A stretch of 64,000 bases of DNA from Saccharomycopsis phalli (lineage: Eukaryota > Ascomycota > Saccharomycetes > Ascoideales > Saccharomycopsidaceae): NCBI GenBank assembly GCA_020342235.1, contig CP073216.1, positions 434,001-498,000 on the forward strand, written 5' to 3'. The notes under the pieces were generated by a model. It saw only the letters and a program-made list of their open reading frames with translations, did not search any database and was not told where the DNA came from. Of the stretch, positions 19,654 to 29,251 are shown piece by piece. Position 1 is the first letter of the stretch. The number at the start of each line of letters is the position of its first letter. The translations under genes and the position numbers were made by a program.

Positions 19654-20763
19654 ATGGGCCCCATCAAAAACTGGAAACAATATGTGGTCGTGGACGAGGA
19701 GCGCGCCAAAACATTGAAATCCTCCCTGGCTAACGACGCCGCTTTACAGGCGTATTGTTGCAAGCTCTGTAGTCACTCCTTCACCTATAACCCAAGAAAC
19801 GGGCCGGCGACCATCACTAGGCACCTAGAAAAATGTATGGGTATCCGCCAGCCACGACAGCACGTTGACAAGACAAATAACCTCGTCGTCAAACAGTACA
19901 TACCCACGGCCAACGCGAAACCTAAGCCATTGGCAAGTGCTATGCGGCAAATTGGAAAGCAGTGGAAGTCGCACGTTACCTTAAAATCTGAGCCAGGCCA
20001 AACGCATCCCCAAGAATACTTCAATTGTAACTACTGCTCCAAACAGTTTGCCTACCTATCCAGAAATGGACCGGCTACAATAGTGACGCATCTTGAAAAG
20101 AAACATTTTGCCGAAATCCTGGCCCTTCACCCCGAGTACTTGACAAACAACCTTGGAGGCTACCGCGAAAAGTCTGCGCAAGATGTCACCCTGGAATTGG
20201 AGTTGATATCAAAGACCGTAAAGAATTGGAGACTCCACTATACTAAAAACGAACACAAGAGCTACAACGCCAAGCGGAAGAATAGCGACAAAAACCAGTA
20301 CAAGGAGGTGTACGATTGCAACTACTGCCTGGCCTCGCACATCTACAATTCTAGAAACGGGCCCAAGACTCTTGGCACTCACTTGGAAAAGTTCCACCTT
20401 CAAGAATTGTTGGAATCTACCAAAAAGAGAACCGCTAGTCCCACTTTCGAGTCGGGCACACTGGCATTGTCCCAGGTCAAGAAACAAAAAATGCATGACT
20501 GCGAGTACACCACCTCCAAGTTTCATGAAGACGTGATCAAGTTTTTGAATGAAAACAAGTTGTACGTCTCGGTGGCCAAGTCCCCATCTTTCAAGAACTT
20601 AATTGGCCACCTTCGGCCTGACTTCTTGGACGCTTTGGACGAATTAAATAATTTGTACTCATCTTTTCTACAATTAGTGGCGAATTCCTCCGAAGGAATA
20701 GACATGTCGTTAATTCCCTCAGCATCAGGCAGCCAAACACCGCCACACACGGAAACTAACTAA
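19654..20763 (+). CDS. Triple BED-type zinc finger protein, probably hAT-transposase derived
   Basis: A 369-residue protein with three tandem zinc fingers of one type. Finger 1: Trp7, C36-x2-C39, H57-x3-C61. Finger 2: Trp104, C125-x2-C128, H146-x4-H151. Finger 3: Trp192, C222-x2-C225, H243-x4-H248. Each ends in a near-identical YxxRNGPxTIxxHLEKxH block, and each starts with W(K/R)x(H/Y), as BED fingers do. Residues 290-324 (VIKFLNENKLYVSVAKSPSF and LIGHLRPDF) resemble the segment after the BED finger in hAT transposases. The catalytic RNase H-like core and C-terminal dimerisation region are absent. BED fingers bind DNA, so a regulatory or chromatin role is inferred. I do not recognise a named orthologue. 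S. cerevisiae Vid22 and Env11 are, from memory, precedents for hAT-derived BED proteins. Confidence 0.75.
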   Translation: MGPIKNWKQYVVVDEERAKTLKSSLANDAALQAYCCKLCSHSFTYNPRNGPATITRHLEKCMGIRQPRQHVDKTNNLVVKQYIPTANAKPKPLASAMRQIGKQWKSHVTLKSEPGQTHPQEYFNCNYCSKQFAYLSRNGPATIVTHLEKKHFAEILALHPEYLTNNLGGYREKSAQDVTLELELISKTVKNWRLHYTKNEHKSYNAKRKNSDKNQYKEVYDCNYCLASHIYNSRNGPKTLGTHLEKFHLQELLESTKKRTASPTFESGTLALSQVKKQKMHDCEYTTSKFHEDVIKFLNENKLYVSVAKSPSFKNLIGHLRPDFLDALDELNNLYSSFLQLVANSSEGIDMSLIPSASGSQTPPHTETN

Positions 20764-21174
20764 ATTGTCAAGCCAACTTCGTCGGCTCGGGGCTCGCCAA
20801 GCCTTGTCACACCAGTTTCATCTAGCAATTTTCCTGATGCACACACTACGACTTTTAATCGCTCTTGAGATTAGCCATTCCATTACATCATGACAAAAGA
20901 AAAAACTACCGCAACAGTAAACGCGCGGCAAGCCTGGTATACATACGCACTGGATCCACGGTCCCACTCACTACAATAGATAGGTATTAGCTATTAAGTT
21001 TTTGCAGATACATACAGCAAAATAAATAAATGAACAAACCAAATTATAAGTGAAAAGCACCAATTAACATTGCGGTAAAACCAATACATCCAAATACATT
21101 TGTGGCCAAGAAAAGCAAATGCTTTCAATGAATAATAACATCAACAAACATATTACCTGATAGACATTATTAAC
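20764..21174. other. Intergenic between convergent BED-finger and PMP1-like genes
   Basis: 411 bp between two convergent stops, AT-rich, expected to hold two 3' UTRs. No terminal inverted repeats or other transposon end next to the BED-finger gene could be made out by eye. Confidence 0.5.
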
Positions 21175-21345
21175 TTAAAAAGTGTCCAAAGCCTTCTTTC
21201 TGTTCTTGATCAACTTACCGATCTTGATAGCAGCAACAAGGACAGCTGAAAATTGTTAGCAATTCAAATGGAAAATAAAAAATTAAGCAAACTCACCAAT
21301 GACAAAGATAAGACAGAAAACCAAAATAACTCCTGCTGGCAACAT
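21175..21345 (-). CDS. PMP1: PMP1/PMP2-like plasma-membrane H+-ATPase proteolipid, spliced, 39 aa
   Basis: A very small spliced gene. Exon 1 is 21345-21297 (16 codons plus one base) and exon 2 is 21245-21175. The 51-bp intron has GTGAGT, a TGCTAAC branch point and TTTTCAG. The joined protein starts MLPAGVILVFCLIFVIA, continues VLVAAIKIGKLIKNRKKALD and ends in T-F. It has the Pmp1 plan: a short Leu-Pro-Gly/Ala N-terminus with GVILVF, one transmembrane helix and a basic amphipathic tail; S. cerevisiae Pmp1 (40 aa) begins MTLPGGVILVF. Pmp1/2 bind the plasma-membrane ATPase Pma1 and modulate it. Codons are those of a highly expressed gene (AAG, GTT, GCT, ATC), and the upstream gap is long. Phase is kept across the intron, and exon 1 alone would stop four codons after the splice site. 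Confidence 0.8.
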
Positions 21346-23154
21346 TGTGTAGTAAAATATAAGGTGGTGTCAAGAGTAAATAAAAACAGAAAATTTCAAG
21401 GAATGCCGGATTATATATATTCACTTTGTACCATGCACGGAAATTCGATTGGGCAAGCCCACAACTATTTCCGGCTGGCCCAGCTGCAAGATGGTTTTGC
21501 ATTTTGAGTGAATTTTTTTTTAGCCCGACACAGTACTTCTGTTGAACAACCGGCACAGTTATACCATTATTCTAAATGCAAAATATAATATTATGATGGA
21601 GCTTGTCTCTTCAAAATTGATATGGCCCGATTTTGTTTTTTAAAAAAAACGTATTGTGGCACACAATAAATCCCCAAACATCGGAAACCGGAGCTTCAAT
21701 AGGAGACTTGTTTGTCCTAGTTTTAAGGGGAAAATATTTGCTTGCCTCACCTGATTGGTCAAGGTCGTTCGTCGAGCCTCCGATCTGTATGATTCTGCAT
21801 GTACCCAAACCGGGGATAGACGTTTGAGTATCCATCTCAACATGCCTGCAAAGTCGGAGCCTTTATATTGGGTCAGACCCATAAGAAATGCGCCCTTTGG
21901 AAAACCAAGCTATTTGTGCTGATACCAGATAGCGTACTATTAATCTTTGGTCGATTGATTAATGGTTTTCAAGTGAACCAAAATGGTATTTCAGTTGTGA
22001 CTCACAAGTATGAGGTAAGGAGGGAATGAATGGATGTTTTTGATATCCGAAGATTCCATCAATACATAATGATCATCTCAGTCAACTATATGACTTCATA
22101 TCTCTTTATTTGAATCTTTACAGTATTCATTAGTGATACACCGTTGATTTTTGATATTTTACTTACTCTTGTAGGATGTCCCAATTCCATCCCACTAGAA
22201 CAAAATTGACCTGAGATTTATCGTAAAAAATCATCTTTAATAAATAAATAATACCCACAATGAAAAATTAATTTTTGAATCTCATTAATAATTAATAATT
22301 CCATTGGATTTCTAATGATGAAATACTTTGTGGCACGCTTTGTAAAAAGAATCTAATGTTAAATATTTTTAATTCAGAGGATACAAATTTGACAAATCCA
22401 AAAGTAAGAATTTCCGTACCACAACTGATACAATTTTGAAAAAAAAAAAAAAAAAAAAATTCAAAATTTATTCAATCTACAATTTTTAATTTTGCAACCT
22501 TACTTCATTTTCTCCAAAGTCAACTTAGGTTAAGTACTTGACCCAGTCATCAAAAGTCTACCTTGATATAAATGTGACAGGTGTAACACAATGCATATTC
22601 GTGATTTTAAAAAATATATGAGACGCGTGTATTTAATGATTTTCAAAATGATTTACTCGCCCACTACTTTCCCTTAGATAGACCATGGTCAAGTGTATTT
22701 TTGTTATTAGTTATTGCCTGGAATGCATCTGCTAGCATATACATACATATATCATGGCCATTTGTTAACGAAAAGGCAAGGAAAATACCCATAAGAAAAA
22801 ATTGTAACCGTAGATAAATTAAGAGGAGTCATATTTATCATATAGCTGAAAAGATCGCGTTTAATTAGCATTCCCAGTGTAATTTCGTAAAGTGAAAGTT
22901 CGCGTTTGATTACATAATCCGCGAATCGTTTGTTAGCATCGCTTAATAATAATATGCAAGAACGCGAAGCTTCAACAATACCAATTCGGAATACATAATT
23001 TATTTGGCACACGCGAAATTTATATAACTGTCCTTGTTCTCCTTTACTTGCTATTCAATATCAACATATTAACAGTGACTTGGTACAATATACCTTCACA
23101 ATAATAACAACAACAATACCCACCACCCATTGTTATATCATCACAAATTGAATT
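21346..23154. other. Long AT-rich intergenic region between divergent PMP1-like and SPT21
   Basis: 1.8 kb between two divergent genes, so probably two promoters. It is strongly AT-rich from about 21,900 to 22,680, with a run of 21 A at 22439-22459 flanked by an 8-bp inverted repeat. The SPT21-proximal 530 bp hold six CGCG motifs (listed separately). Short open frames here begin without ATG or match nothing I know. No tRNA or snRNA signature was seen. Confidence 0.55.
22623..23018. promoter_or_regulatory. Cluster of CGCG (MCB/SCB-like) elements upstream of SPT21
   Basis: Six CGCG cores lie in AT-rich DNA: ACGCGT at 22623-22628 (perfect MCB), CGCG in GATCGCGTTT at 22856, TTCGCGTTT at 22899, CCGCGAAT with its core at 22920, ACGCGAAG at 22962 and ACGCGAAA at 23011. 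The last five lie 137-299 bp before the SPT21 ATG. Such motifs are the binding sites of SBF/MBF-type G1/S factors (Mbp1/Swi4 with Swi6), which fits a histone-gene regulator expressed around S phase. Binding is inferred from sequence. Confidence 0.65.
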
Positions 23155-24399
23155 ATGTCCACAAAGGTTTCGTTGATGGGCCTCAAAGTCACATACACCT
23201 TCAATGAGGATCATGAGGTGTTCCTTGCAAGGTCACCAAGTACATTGAAGGTTAAATATGGGGAGATGGAGACCTTCAACGGAGAGATACAAACAATCGG
23301 TGTCGTGAAGCTCAAAAACTGTATCAAGACAGTATTAAGATCGAGTCCCGAGATATTCCCAAACTTGATCAATAAATGCGATCACAATGTTTATATTTCC
23401 GACTTTAGTGAATTCAACGCTCCTTTGGTTGGATATGGGACGCTCGCTAAACTTATCAAGAGTGACTACACCGATACCGACCAGGTTTCACTCAAGACAA
23501 AAGACATTATAATATCAGGCAAAGTAGAGTGCTCTAGTAACTCCATATTTTCCGACAATAACACGCCATCATATTACCTATGCGTGAACTTGAAATTTAA
23601 GAAGATAGAACGCGTCAAGATAACAGCAAAGACCAATGACGCTAAGATTACCAAGAAAACCAAGCAGCAAGTCAGAAAAAGAACCACAAATTCTTCGCCT
23701 GCGCCAAAAGCCACTCGCACATTATCATTACCCATTCAGACATCTTTGGAAACGTTGCAAAATGGCAAAATAAGCTTGCCAATAACCAAGGTAGACCCTG
23801 ACAGCAGTTTGAGGTACATGCACAGTATTTCAGAAGAGACAGAACACCCTTCTCCTAGTTTGCTTAGAATCAAGAGTGCCAGTCAAGTTAACCGTCAGCA
23901 ACAACAGACGCCCATAAAGCAAAAGAAACACACGCATGGCCAAACGTACAAGAATATTAATGACAATAAAGAGAATATTCCTCCTGAGTTGTTATCAGAA
24001 ATTTCAGACACGTCCTATTTTTCTAGTAACACTCCAAATACCTCAATAATGTACAACGACCAAGGGGTTGGTGCGGCGCAAGCAGGTCTGGATTTTGATT
24101 TACTAAACTTCAGCGATTTTCTCACCAATGTATATAATGGCGATTCTAATCTCGACACAACTAACATCCGGCTGAAATCAAAAAACAAGCCACTTGAATT
24201 GTCTCTGACACCAGATGATAATGCGACGCCCAAGGACTCGGAGGCATTGACACCTATAATAGAGTCAGTATCAGACAAAGAAGAGGAAGTAGAAGAGGAT
24301 CAAGACAGGGGCCAACAGACATCAGAAAGAATTAGCCATTTGAACTATTCCAAGGATTCTATGTTGTTTGCGTCATCGCCATTTACAGTTTATGACTAG
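23155..24399 (+). CDS. SPT21: Spt21/Ams2-family regulator of histone gene expression
   Basis: A 414-residue protein. Its first ~165 residues match the conserved N-terminal domain of fungal Spt21/Ams2-type proteins: MGLKVTYTFNEDHEVFLARS, IGVVKLKNCIKTVLRSSPE, a V-Y-x-x-D-F-S-E core, PLVGYGTLAKLI and a beta-strand segment ending in YYLCVNLKFKKI. The rest is disordered and polar. A KEN box (K272-E-N274, within NDNKENIPPE) suggests APC/C-Cdh1 destruction. The C-terminus is acidic and ends in SPFTVYD. In S. cerevisiae Spt21 works with Spt10 at histone promoters in S phase; that role is inferred here from the domain. GATA-type zinc fingers found in some filamentous relatives are absent. Confidence 0.75.
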   Translation: MSTKVSLMGLKVTYTFNEDHEVFLARSPSTLKVKYGEMETFNGEIQTIGVVKLKNCIKTVLRSSPEIFPNLINKCDHNVYISDFSEFNAPLVGYGTLAKLIKSDYTDTDQVSLKTKDIIISGKVECSSNSIFSDNNTPSYYLCVNLKFKKIERVKITAKTNDAKITKKTKQQVRKRTTNSSPAPKATRTLSLPIQTSLETLQNGKISLPITKVDPDSSLRYMHSISEETEHPSPSLLRIKSASQVNRQQQQTPIKQKKHTHGQTYKNINDNKENIPPELLSEISDTSYFSSNTPNTSIMYNDQGVGAAQAGLDFDLLNFSDFLTNVYNGDSNLDTTNIRLKSKNKPLELSLTPDDNATPKDSEALTPIIESVSDKEEEVEEDQDRGQQTSERISHLNYSKDSMLFASSPFTVYD

Positions 24400-24475
24400 T
24401 TGCATGAAATTATTATATAATATTACCCTCTTGTAGTGAGTTGTGTTTACATTTCGCCCCATTTCGATGCATGCT

Positions 24476-24481
24476 CACGTG
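24476..24481. promoter_or_regulatory. CACGTG site upstream of the SAP-like membrane protein gene
   Basis: CTCACGTGCT lies 129 bp before the ATG at 24605. Motif match only. Confidence 0.35.
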
Positions 24482-24604
24482 CTGCATTAGCTTGTTTATT
24501 TTTTTGAGTTGTATTGAGTCTTTCGTTTTTGGTAAACAGAACGAAGGACGTAAATTACTATTATTACGAATAATTCGATCTGGAATAGATATCAAAACGT
24601 TAAA

Positions 24605-25715
24605 ATGAGTTTGAATCGATTGAAAAAATACGAGTTACAAGATCTCGCCGAACAATTGGGATTAGGGTACGCGTCTGTCAAGTTTGTTTTTCTCCAGGTT
24701 TGATACTAACAGAATTAGTGACGTAGATGGAGTTAAAGCAATAATTGAGGAAAGAATCAACGAACACTTTGATGAGCATCCTGAATTAGCGCTTAATGAA
24801 AACTACAAAAGATATTTTCAGCACCGCAAGAAGGTGACGCAAAAGACACTGTCGCGAAGAGCAAGCGGTATTGTGAAACCCGAGGAACACGAAGAGGAAG
24901 AAGAGGAAGAGGAGAACTTAGAAGACGACTCAGACGACTCAGACGACCAAGATGGTGAAGATGAAGTGGATGAAGACATAGAAGTTCTCGAAGAGGTCGA
25001 GGATGACGCGGAAAAGGACACTCACAATGATAATGAATCGAATGAAATCATCGTTGAGGCTAAGGAAAAGTTGCTCGAGTACAAAGAATCACTCTGGAAG
25101 TACTACGAGTTGAGCAAGGATAATGTTGCTGAATATTATGAGGAGACCGTTGACTACATTGCTGATGGCAATGACACTTTGAAGGAAATTCTAAGTGACC
25201 CATTCACGTTATTCAACAGTGAGCTTCTTCTTGAATTTTTACTCGTCATCAACAAGAACATCAAAATCACCAATTTGGACCGTTACATTCCGGCCAGTAT
25301 CTCTGATAGCATTCCAGAAACCATCAAGTCTACGCCAGTGTATAAATTTGAGGATTTCTTGAGACCCGAGTTTTGGAAGTTGATTTTCTTTTGGTTTGCG
25401 GTCTCTGCATTGGTTCCGTTGATTATCAGCTACTATGTCAACTTTAGTAAATCAGGGTTGAAGTATGACCCATTTTCCTTTTTCATCTCCCGAGGGTTGT
25501 TGAACTTTTTATTTCTTGGTGACACATACTCATTTGCTGACATCAAGAACGACGCAGATGTCAGTGCTGCAAGAATTGGACTTACTCATGTCAGCTACTG
25601 GCAAATATACCAAGACTTCACCTTCAGAAACTCGATCATTTTAAGAAGCAGTTTGGGTTTGGTTCCATTGTTTGGCATCGCTGTCGGTCTCTTGGTTTCT
25701 TTCTATGTGAAATGA
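24605..25715 (+). CDS. Conserved fungal membrane protein with N-terminal SAP-like helices, spliced
   Basis: 352 residues after splicing. Exon 1 is 24605-24666 and exon 2 is 24719-25715. The 52-bp intron (24667-24718) has GTACGC, a perfect TACTAAC branch point and AATTAG. Joining restores a SAP-like helix pair: LKKYELQDLAEQLGLGD followed by VDGVKAIIEERINEHF. Unspliced, exon 1 stops 12 codons later and exon 2 has no suitable ATG. A very acidic stretch (about residues 80-130) follows, then a helical region, and about three transmembrane helices in the last 120 residues (FWKLIFFWFAVSALVPLIIS; a region near FFISRGLLNFLF; and SSLGLVPLFGIAVGLLVSFY at the end). The plan resembles a widespread uncharacterised fungal family I recall; no function is claimed. 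Confidence 0.8.
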
Positions 25716-25973
25716 GAACCGCACAGAAAACAACATAAACTGGACGATCTCCACGCGCTAGCCTGAATTTTTATTGGTCGGTAGGCCATAGTGTACTCTT
25801 TCCCTGACTTTATTTTCCCTTTTTTTTTTCCCTCTTTTATGTAAACTTATCTCCTGTGCCCCTTTCCCTTAAATATACAATCGGTTATCATGTATCAACA
25901 GCTACAAGTCATTAGTAATAAAAGTTAGACAATTCATTCAACATCTAAGCCTATACATCTAAAACTAAGAAAA

Positions 25974-26718
25974 TTAAGATTGTTGAGGAGCCTCTTTGAA
26001 AGAGATAGCAGCCTCCTCGTTCATAGCAGAGATGATAGTGACCATCAAGTCCTTACCCTCATCCCAAGCAGCAGACAATTTCTCACCCAATTCACCTTCT
26101 GGGACCTTGACATCATCCTTGGTCTCACCGTCAGAGGTCATCAAGTTCAAGTAGTCTTCGTCAATGTTGATCAATTGATATTCGTTTCTCTTAACGACTG
26201 GAACATCCATGTTGTGGGTGGATGGAGACAAGTCTTCCAATTTCTTGTTGGTGAAGATGTCAATAGCAACCAAGTGGACCTTAGCGTGTCCGTGCTTACC
26301 AGTCTTGGAGGTGGACATTTCAACGATCTTACAAGGTCTGTTCTTGATAACAACGAAACCGTTCTTTCTCAAAGCAGAACATTGCATTGGGTAGATCAAA
26401 GAGGATCCAGCGTCGGCTTGTTCGAAATGGTGCTATAATGTTAGTCAATGTCCCTAGGAAATTTGCCAATGAATAAGTGGTATACTCCCATAAGAAACAA
26501 AAAGAATATCATCAAATGGTCCCGACTAGCCTACATAAACCTAAAATTGTCACAAGTTGTGTGATAACAAGTCTGTTGAGTCACTCGTGCGTGTGGCCAA
26601 TTGACTCTTTCATCCTGATTCTTCATTCAATTACAAACAAAACAATCACACACAAAGTGTAGTTTCTCTCATTCAAGGCGTTTTGAATCTATTTCTTACT
26701 TACTTCTTCGTCAGACAT
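25974..26718 (-). CDS. HYP2: Translation factor eIF5A, spliced
   Basis: 157 residues, the same length as S. cerevisiae Hyp2/Anb1. Exon 1 is 26718-26704 (M-S-D-E-E) and exon 2 is 26432-25974. The 271-bp intron has GTAAGT, a GACTAAC branch point and ATTATAG. The start region reads [11 protein letters not shown] followed by [17 protein letters not shown]. The hypusine site is Lys51 in [12 protein letters not shown], and the C-terminal OB-fold ends in [12 protein letters not shown]. eIF5A binds the ribosomal E site and helps elongation through proline-rich stretches and termination; deoxyhypusine synthase modifies Lys51. Codon bias is extreme, as expected for an abundant protein. The intron is by far the longest of the six found in this window. 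Confidence 0.95.
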
Positions 26719-26932
26719 GATGAATATATGTAACTAGTCTTTAATTAATAGTTTTGTAAAACTGTAAGAAAAAGAAAATTTTGTCAATTCCCCCATTCAA
26801 CTTTTTTTCTACGTCTGCCTGGGAGGTCGGTCAGACTAAAAAACCCTTACACCACAGATACATATACATCACATGATTGTTGGTAGGGTTACCGTTTCTA
26901 TTTCTCTATACTAGTACCTTCATATACAAACC

Positions 26933-29251
26933 TTACATCCTAATAATTGCCATATCCTCCTCTAAATCTTCATTCGTAAGGCCCTTTAGCGCAGGTGGTT
27001 TCTTCACTCTATTAGCCTTGTCTTCATAGTTTCCTCCTCGGATCACTCTTCTTCTGGTACTTGTAGATGTACTTGACTCGTTGTCACTGCTAAATTTGGC
27101 TTCCGAGCCACTGTCGTTGGTCATAGCGCCTCCATTATACTTGGAAGTTCTCGTGTTCTTTTTACCATTAGCCTTCAGGAATCTTTTGAAGTTAAATGAG
27201 TTGTTCTTTAAGCTTTTCTTAAGACTAGCTGGGTTGTTTTGATACTGTGAGAAGTCGTTCTCAGTAACAATAACGAATTCCTCTTCTGTAGTTAGCGAGG
27301 AGTAGCCTTCGAATATTGACGATATTAGATCCTTGTTTTCTAGTTCAAAGTCCATTGAAGAAGAGTTGTCCAACTTGGCGTTTTTGAGGGTGATATCTAG
27401 CACATTCTTCAACCGCTTGTTAATTCTGCTTCTCAGTTTGCGAGAATCAGCAGTCTCTGGCTCGGTTTCAGAATAGCCTCGCTTCCGTTTTGCCTGAACC
27501 TTTTCCTTGGTACGTGATTCGCCTAGACCAACCATGAGTTTGTTTGATTCTTGCGAGCCAATTTTATACATTTCAGAACCCGAATCCTGCTCCTTGTTGC
27601 TTTCCAAGAACTCCTTTTGCAATCGGAAAAAGTTCTCTAAATTCGTTAGTTTATGCAATAGCAAGTCATTCAATCCGTTATAGTCGTTTCTGAAATCTTC
27701 AATGAAGGTTTTGAAACTACGCTTCTTTAGGTACATGATATGAAGATCTAGTCTCTTCATTTCGTACTCCCGAAGCTCCTTGGCATTTTCAAGCTTTTCC
27801 TGCAATTGAATAACCGGGTCCTGGTATTCTGGGATGACATCGTACTGTGCACGGTTATAGTGCTGTAAGTCAAACTTATCCAGCTTGACGGAGTCATCAT
27901 AGGGTTTTTCTACCTTGGCCAAGAAGTCCAACTTTTGTTTCAAGCTACCAATGTGCGCCTTGTACTTTTCGTCTCTACCATGTCCGTCCCAATACTGTTT
28001 TATGTTGCTGTATGCCTCCATGATCTCGGACTTTGAAAACTCTGGGCGATTCAAAGCCCAGCTGGGGCCCACCAAGGGGATGTATGTGTCTTGCGGGGTT
28101 GCTTCAGCCTCGAACCGTTTAGCAGGCACTGGGAAGTTGCGGCCAATATGCTGGTACATGGTGCCTATATCCTTGGTCACCTCGTTTGCGTAGTATTCGT
28201 CAAAGTACTTCTTGCCTGCCAACAAGTAGAGTTCGTTTGCTACGTTTGCCTCCTCGTTGTTCTGCCCTGGGAGACTCTGAGATGCCTTCAAAAGCGTGTC
28301 AAAGACTTTCAGCTCCCTGCTCTCCTTATAAGGCTCCAGGTGCCGCTTGGACACCTGCTCTAGATAGGTTGCCATGACCGAAAAGTCGGCATTGTGATAT
28401 CCTCCCTGAAAAGGACGGGACGGAGGGTATCCCATGGGCCGCATTGCGTACTGGCCTGGGTACTCGTTGTACTGCATAGGAGGAGCATATTCCTCGGGCT
28501 CCACGTCAGGAACATCGTTGCTCGTCTCAAAGAGTAGGCTGGACAACTTTGCCCGACGCGTGGTATTCTTTGGCTTGTCGTTGACACTCACTTGGTAGTG
28601 AGGAGGCGGGGCTCTGCTCGGGAGACTGGGAATGGGTAGCGGTGCCGGGAGAGAGCCCAGTGGTGGGGGAATGTACCGTTCTCTATTGTTGTAGCTGTTG
28701 TACTCTGAGAATCTCGAGGTGAACATTGGCCGCACAGACACTGGGCGAGGCCGGTTATCGTACAACGACGACGACTGCGGCTGGAACGACAGCGGAGGAT
28801 ACTGCCAGACCGGGTTGTGGGCCAGGAACTTGTCGACGGAGTTTCTGCGCTCGACTTCGGGGGTGGTGATTGGGAGCTTTTCGTACTTGGGCTCGAAGTA
28901 GGAGGAGTTTGACCCAATGACCGGGACACGGGACGGGTGCAAGGACGTCTGAGCGGGCCGAGGCTGGAGTGGCGGGACGTTATTCTGAGAATACGCCGAG
29001 GCCAAGGGCAGAAGATGCAACGTCTGGGGAGCCTGCTGGGGAGTGTGGGGATGATACGGGGGCACATGGGGCGAGTAGTAGCGTTTTGAGTTGCCGAAAT
29101 TGTTCAGCTGCATCGGCGGCAACACTCTGAACTTGTCGTATGAGTCTCTATTGTCTCTGGCGGTGTCATGAGTGGAGGCTGCATTTAGATATTGCTTGTA
29201 AGCAGCCGACTGTGGCTCGGGATTTGAAAGGGGATTTGTATTGGGAATCAT
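26933..29251 (-). CDS. Unrecognised 772-aa protein with disordered N-terminus and helical centre
   Basis: I do not recognise this gene. The first ~270 residues are Pro/Gln/Tyr/Ser-rich and look disordered. Residues ~280-440 are more conserved in character, with a WALNRPEFSKSEIMEAYSNI segment. Residues ~470-560 are strongly helical, charged and probably a coiled coil (QLQEKLENAKELREYEMKRL, then KRSFKTFIEDFRNDYN). A basic stretch near 595-625 (KRKRGYSE and RKLRSRINKRLK) looks like a nuclear localisation signal, and EEFVIVTENDF near 665 is SUMO-interaction-like. The C-terminus is basic and Ser-rich. This make-up suggests a nuclear, chromatin-associated protein, but that is only inference. The ATG is at 29251. 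Confidence 0.8.
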   Translation of the reverse strand: MIPNTNPLSNPEPQSAAYKQYLNAASTHDTARDNRDSYDKFRVLPPMQLNNFGNSKRYYSPHVPPYHPHTPQQAPQTLHLLPLASAYSQNNVPPLQPRPAQTSLHPSRVPVIGSNSSYFEPKYEKLPITTPEVERRNSVDKFLAHNPVWQYPPLSFQPQSSSLYDNRPRPVSVRPMFTSRFSEYNSYNNRERYIPPPLGSLPAPLPIPSLPSRAPPPHYQVSVNDKPKNTTRRAKLSSLLFETSNDVPDVEPEEYAPPMQYNEYPGQYAMRPMGYPPSRPFQGGYHNADFSVMATYLEQVSKRHLEPYKESRELKVFDTLLKASQSLPGQNNEEANVANELYLLAGKKYFDEYYANEVTKDIGTMYQHIGRNFPVPAKRFEAEATPQDTYIPLVGPSWALNRPEFSKSEIMEAYSNIKQYWDGHGRDEKYKAHIGSLKQKLDFLAKVEKPYDDSVKLDKFDLQHYNRAQYDVIPEYQDPVIQLQEKLENAKELREYEMKRLDLHIMYLKKRSFKTFIEDFRNDYNGLNDLLLHKLTNLENFFRLQKEFLESNKEQDSGSEMYKIGSQESNKLMVGLGESRTKEKVQAKRKRGYSETEPETADSRKLRSRINKRLKNVLDITLKNAKLDNSSSMDFELENKDLISSIFEGYSSLTTEEEFVIVTENDFSQYQNNPASLKKSLKNNSFNFKRFLKANGKKNTRTSKYNGGAMTNDSGSEAKFSSDNESSTSTSTRRRVIRGGNYEDKANRVKKPPALKGLTNEDLEEDMAIIRM

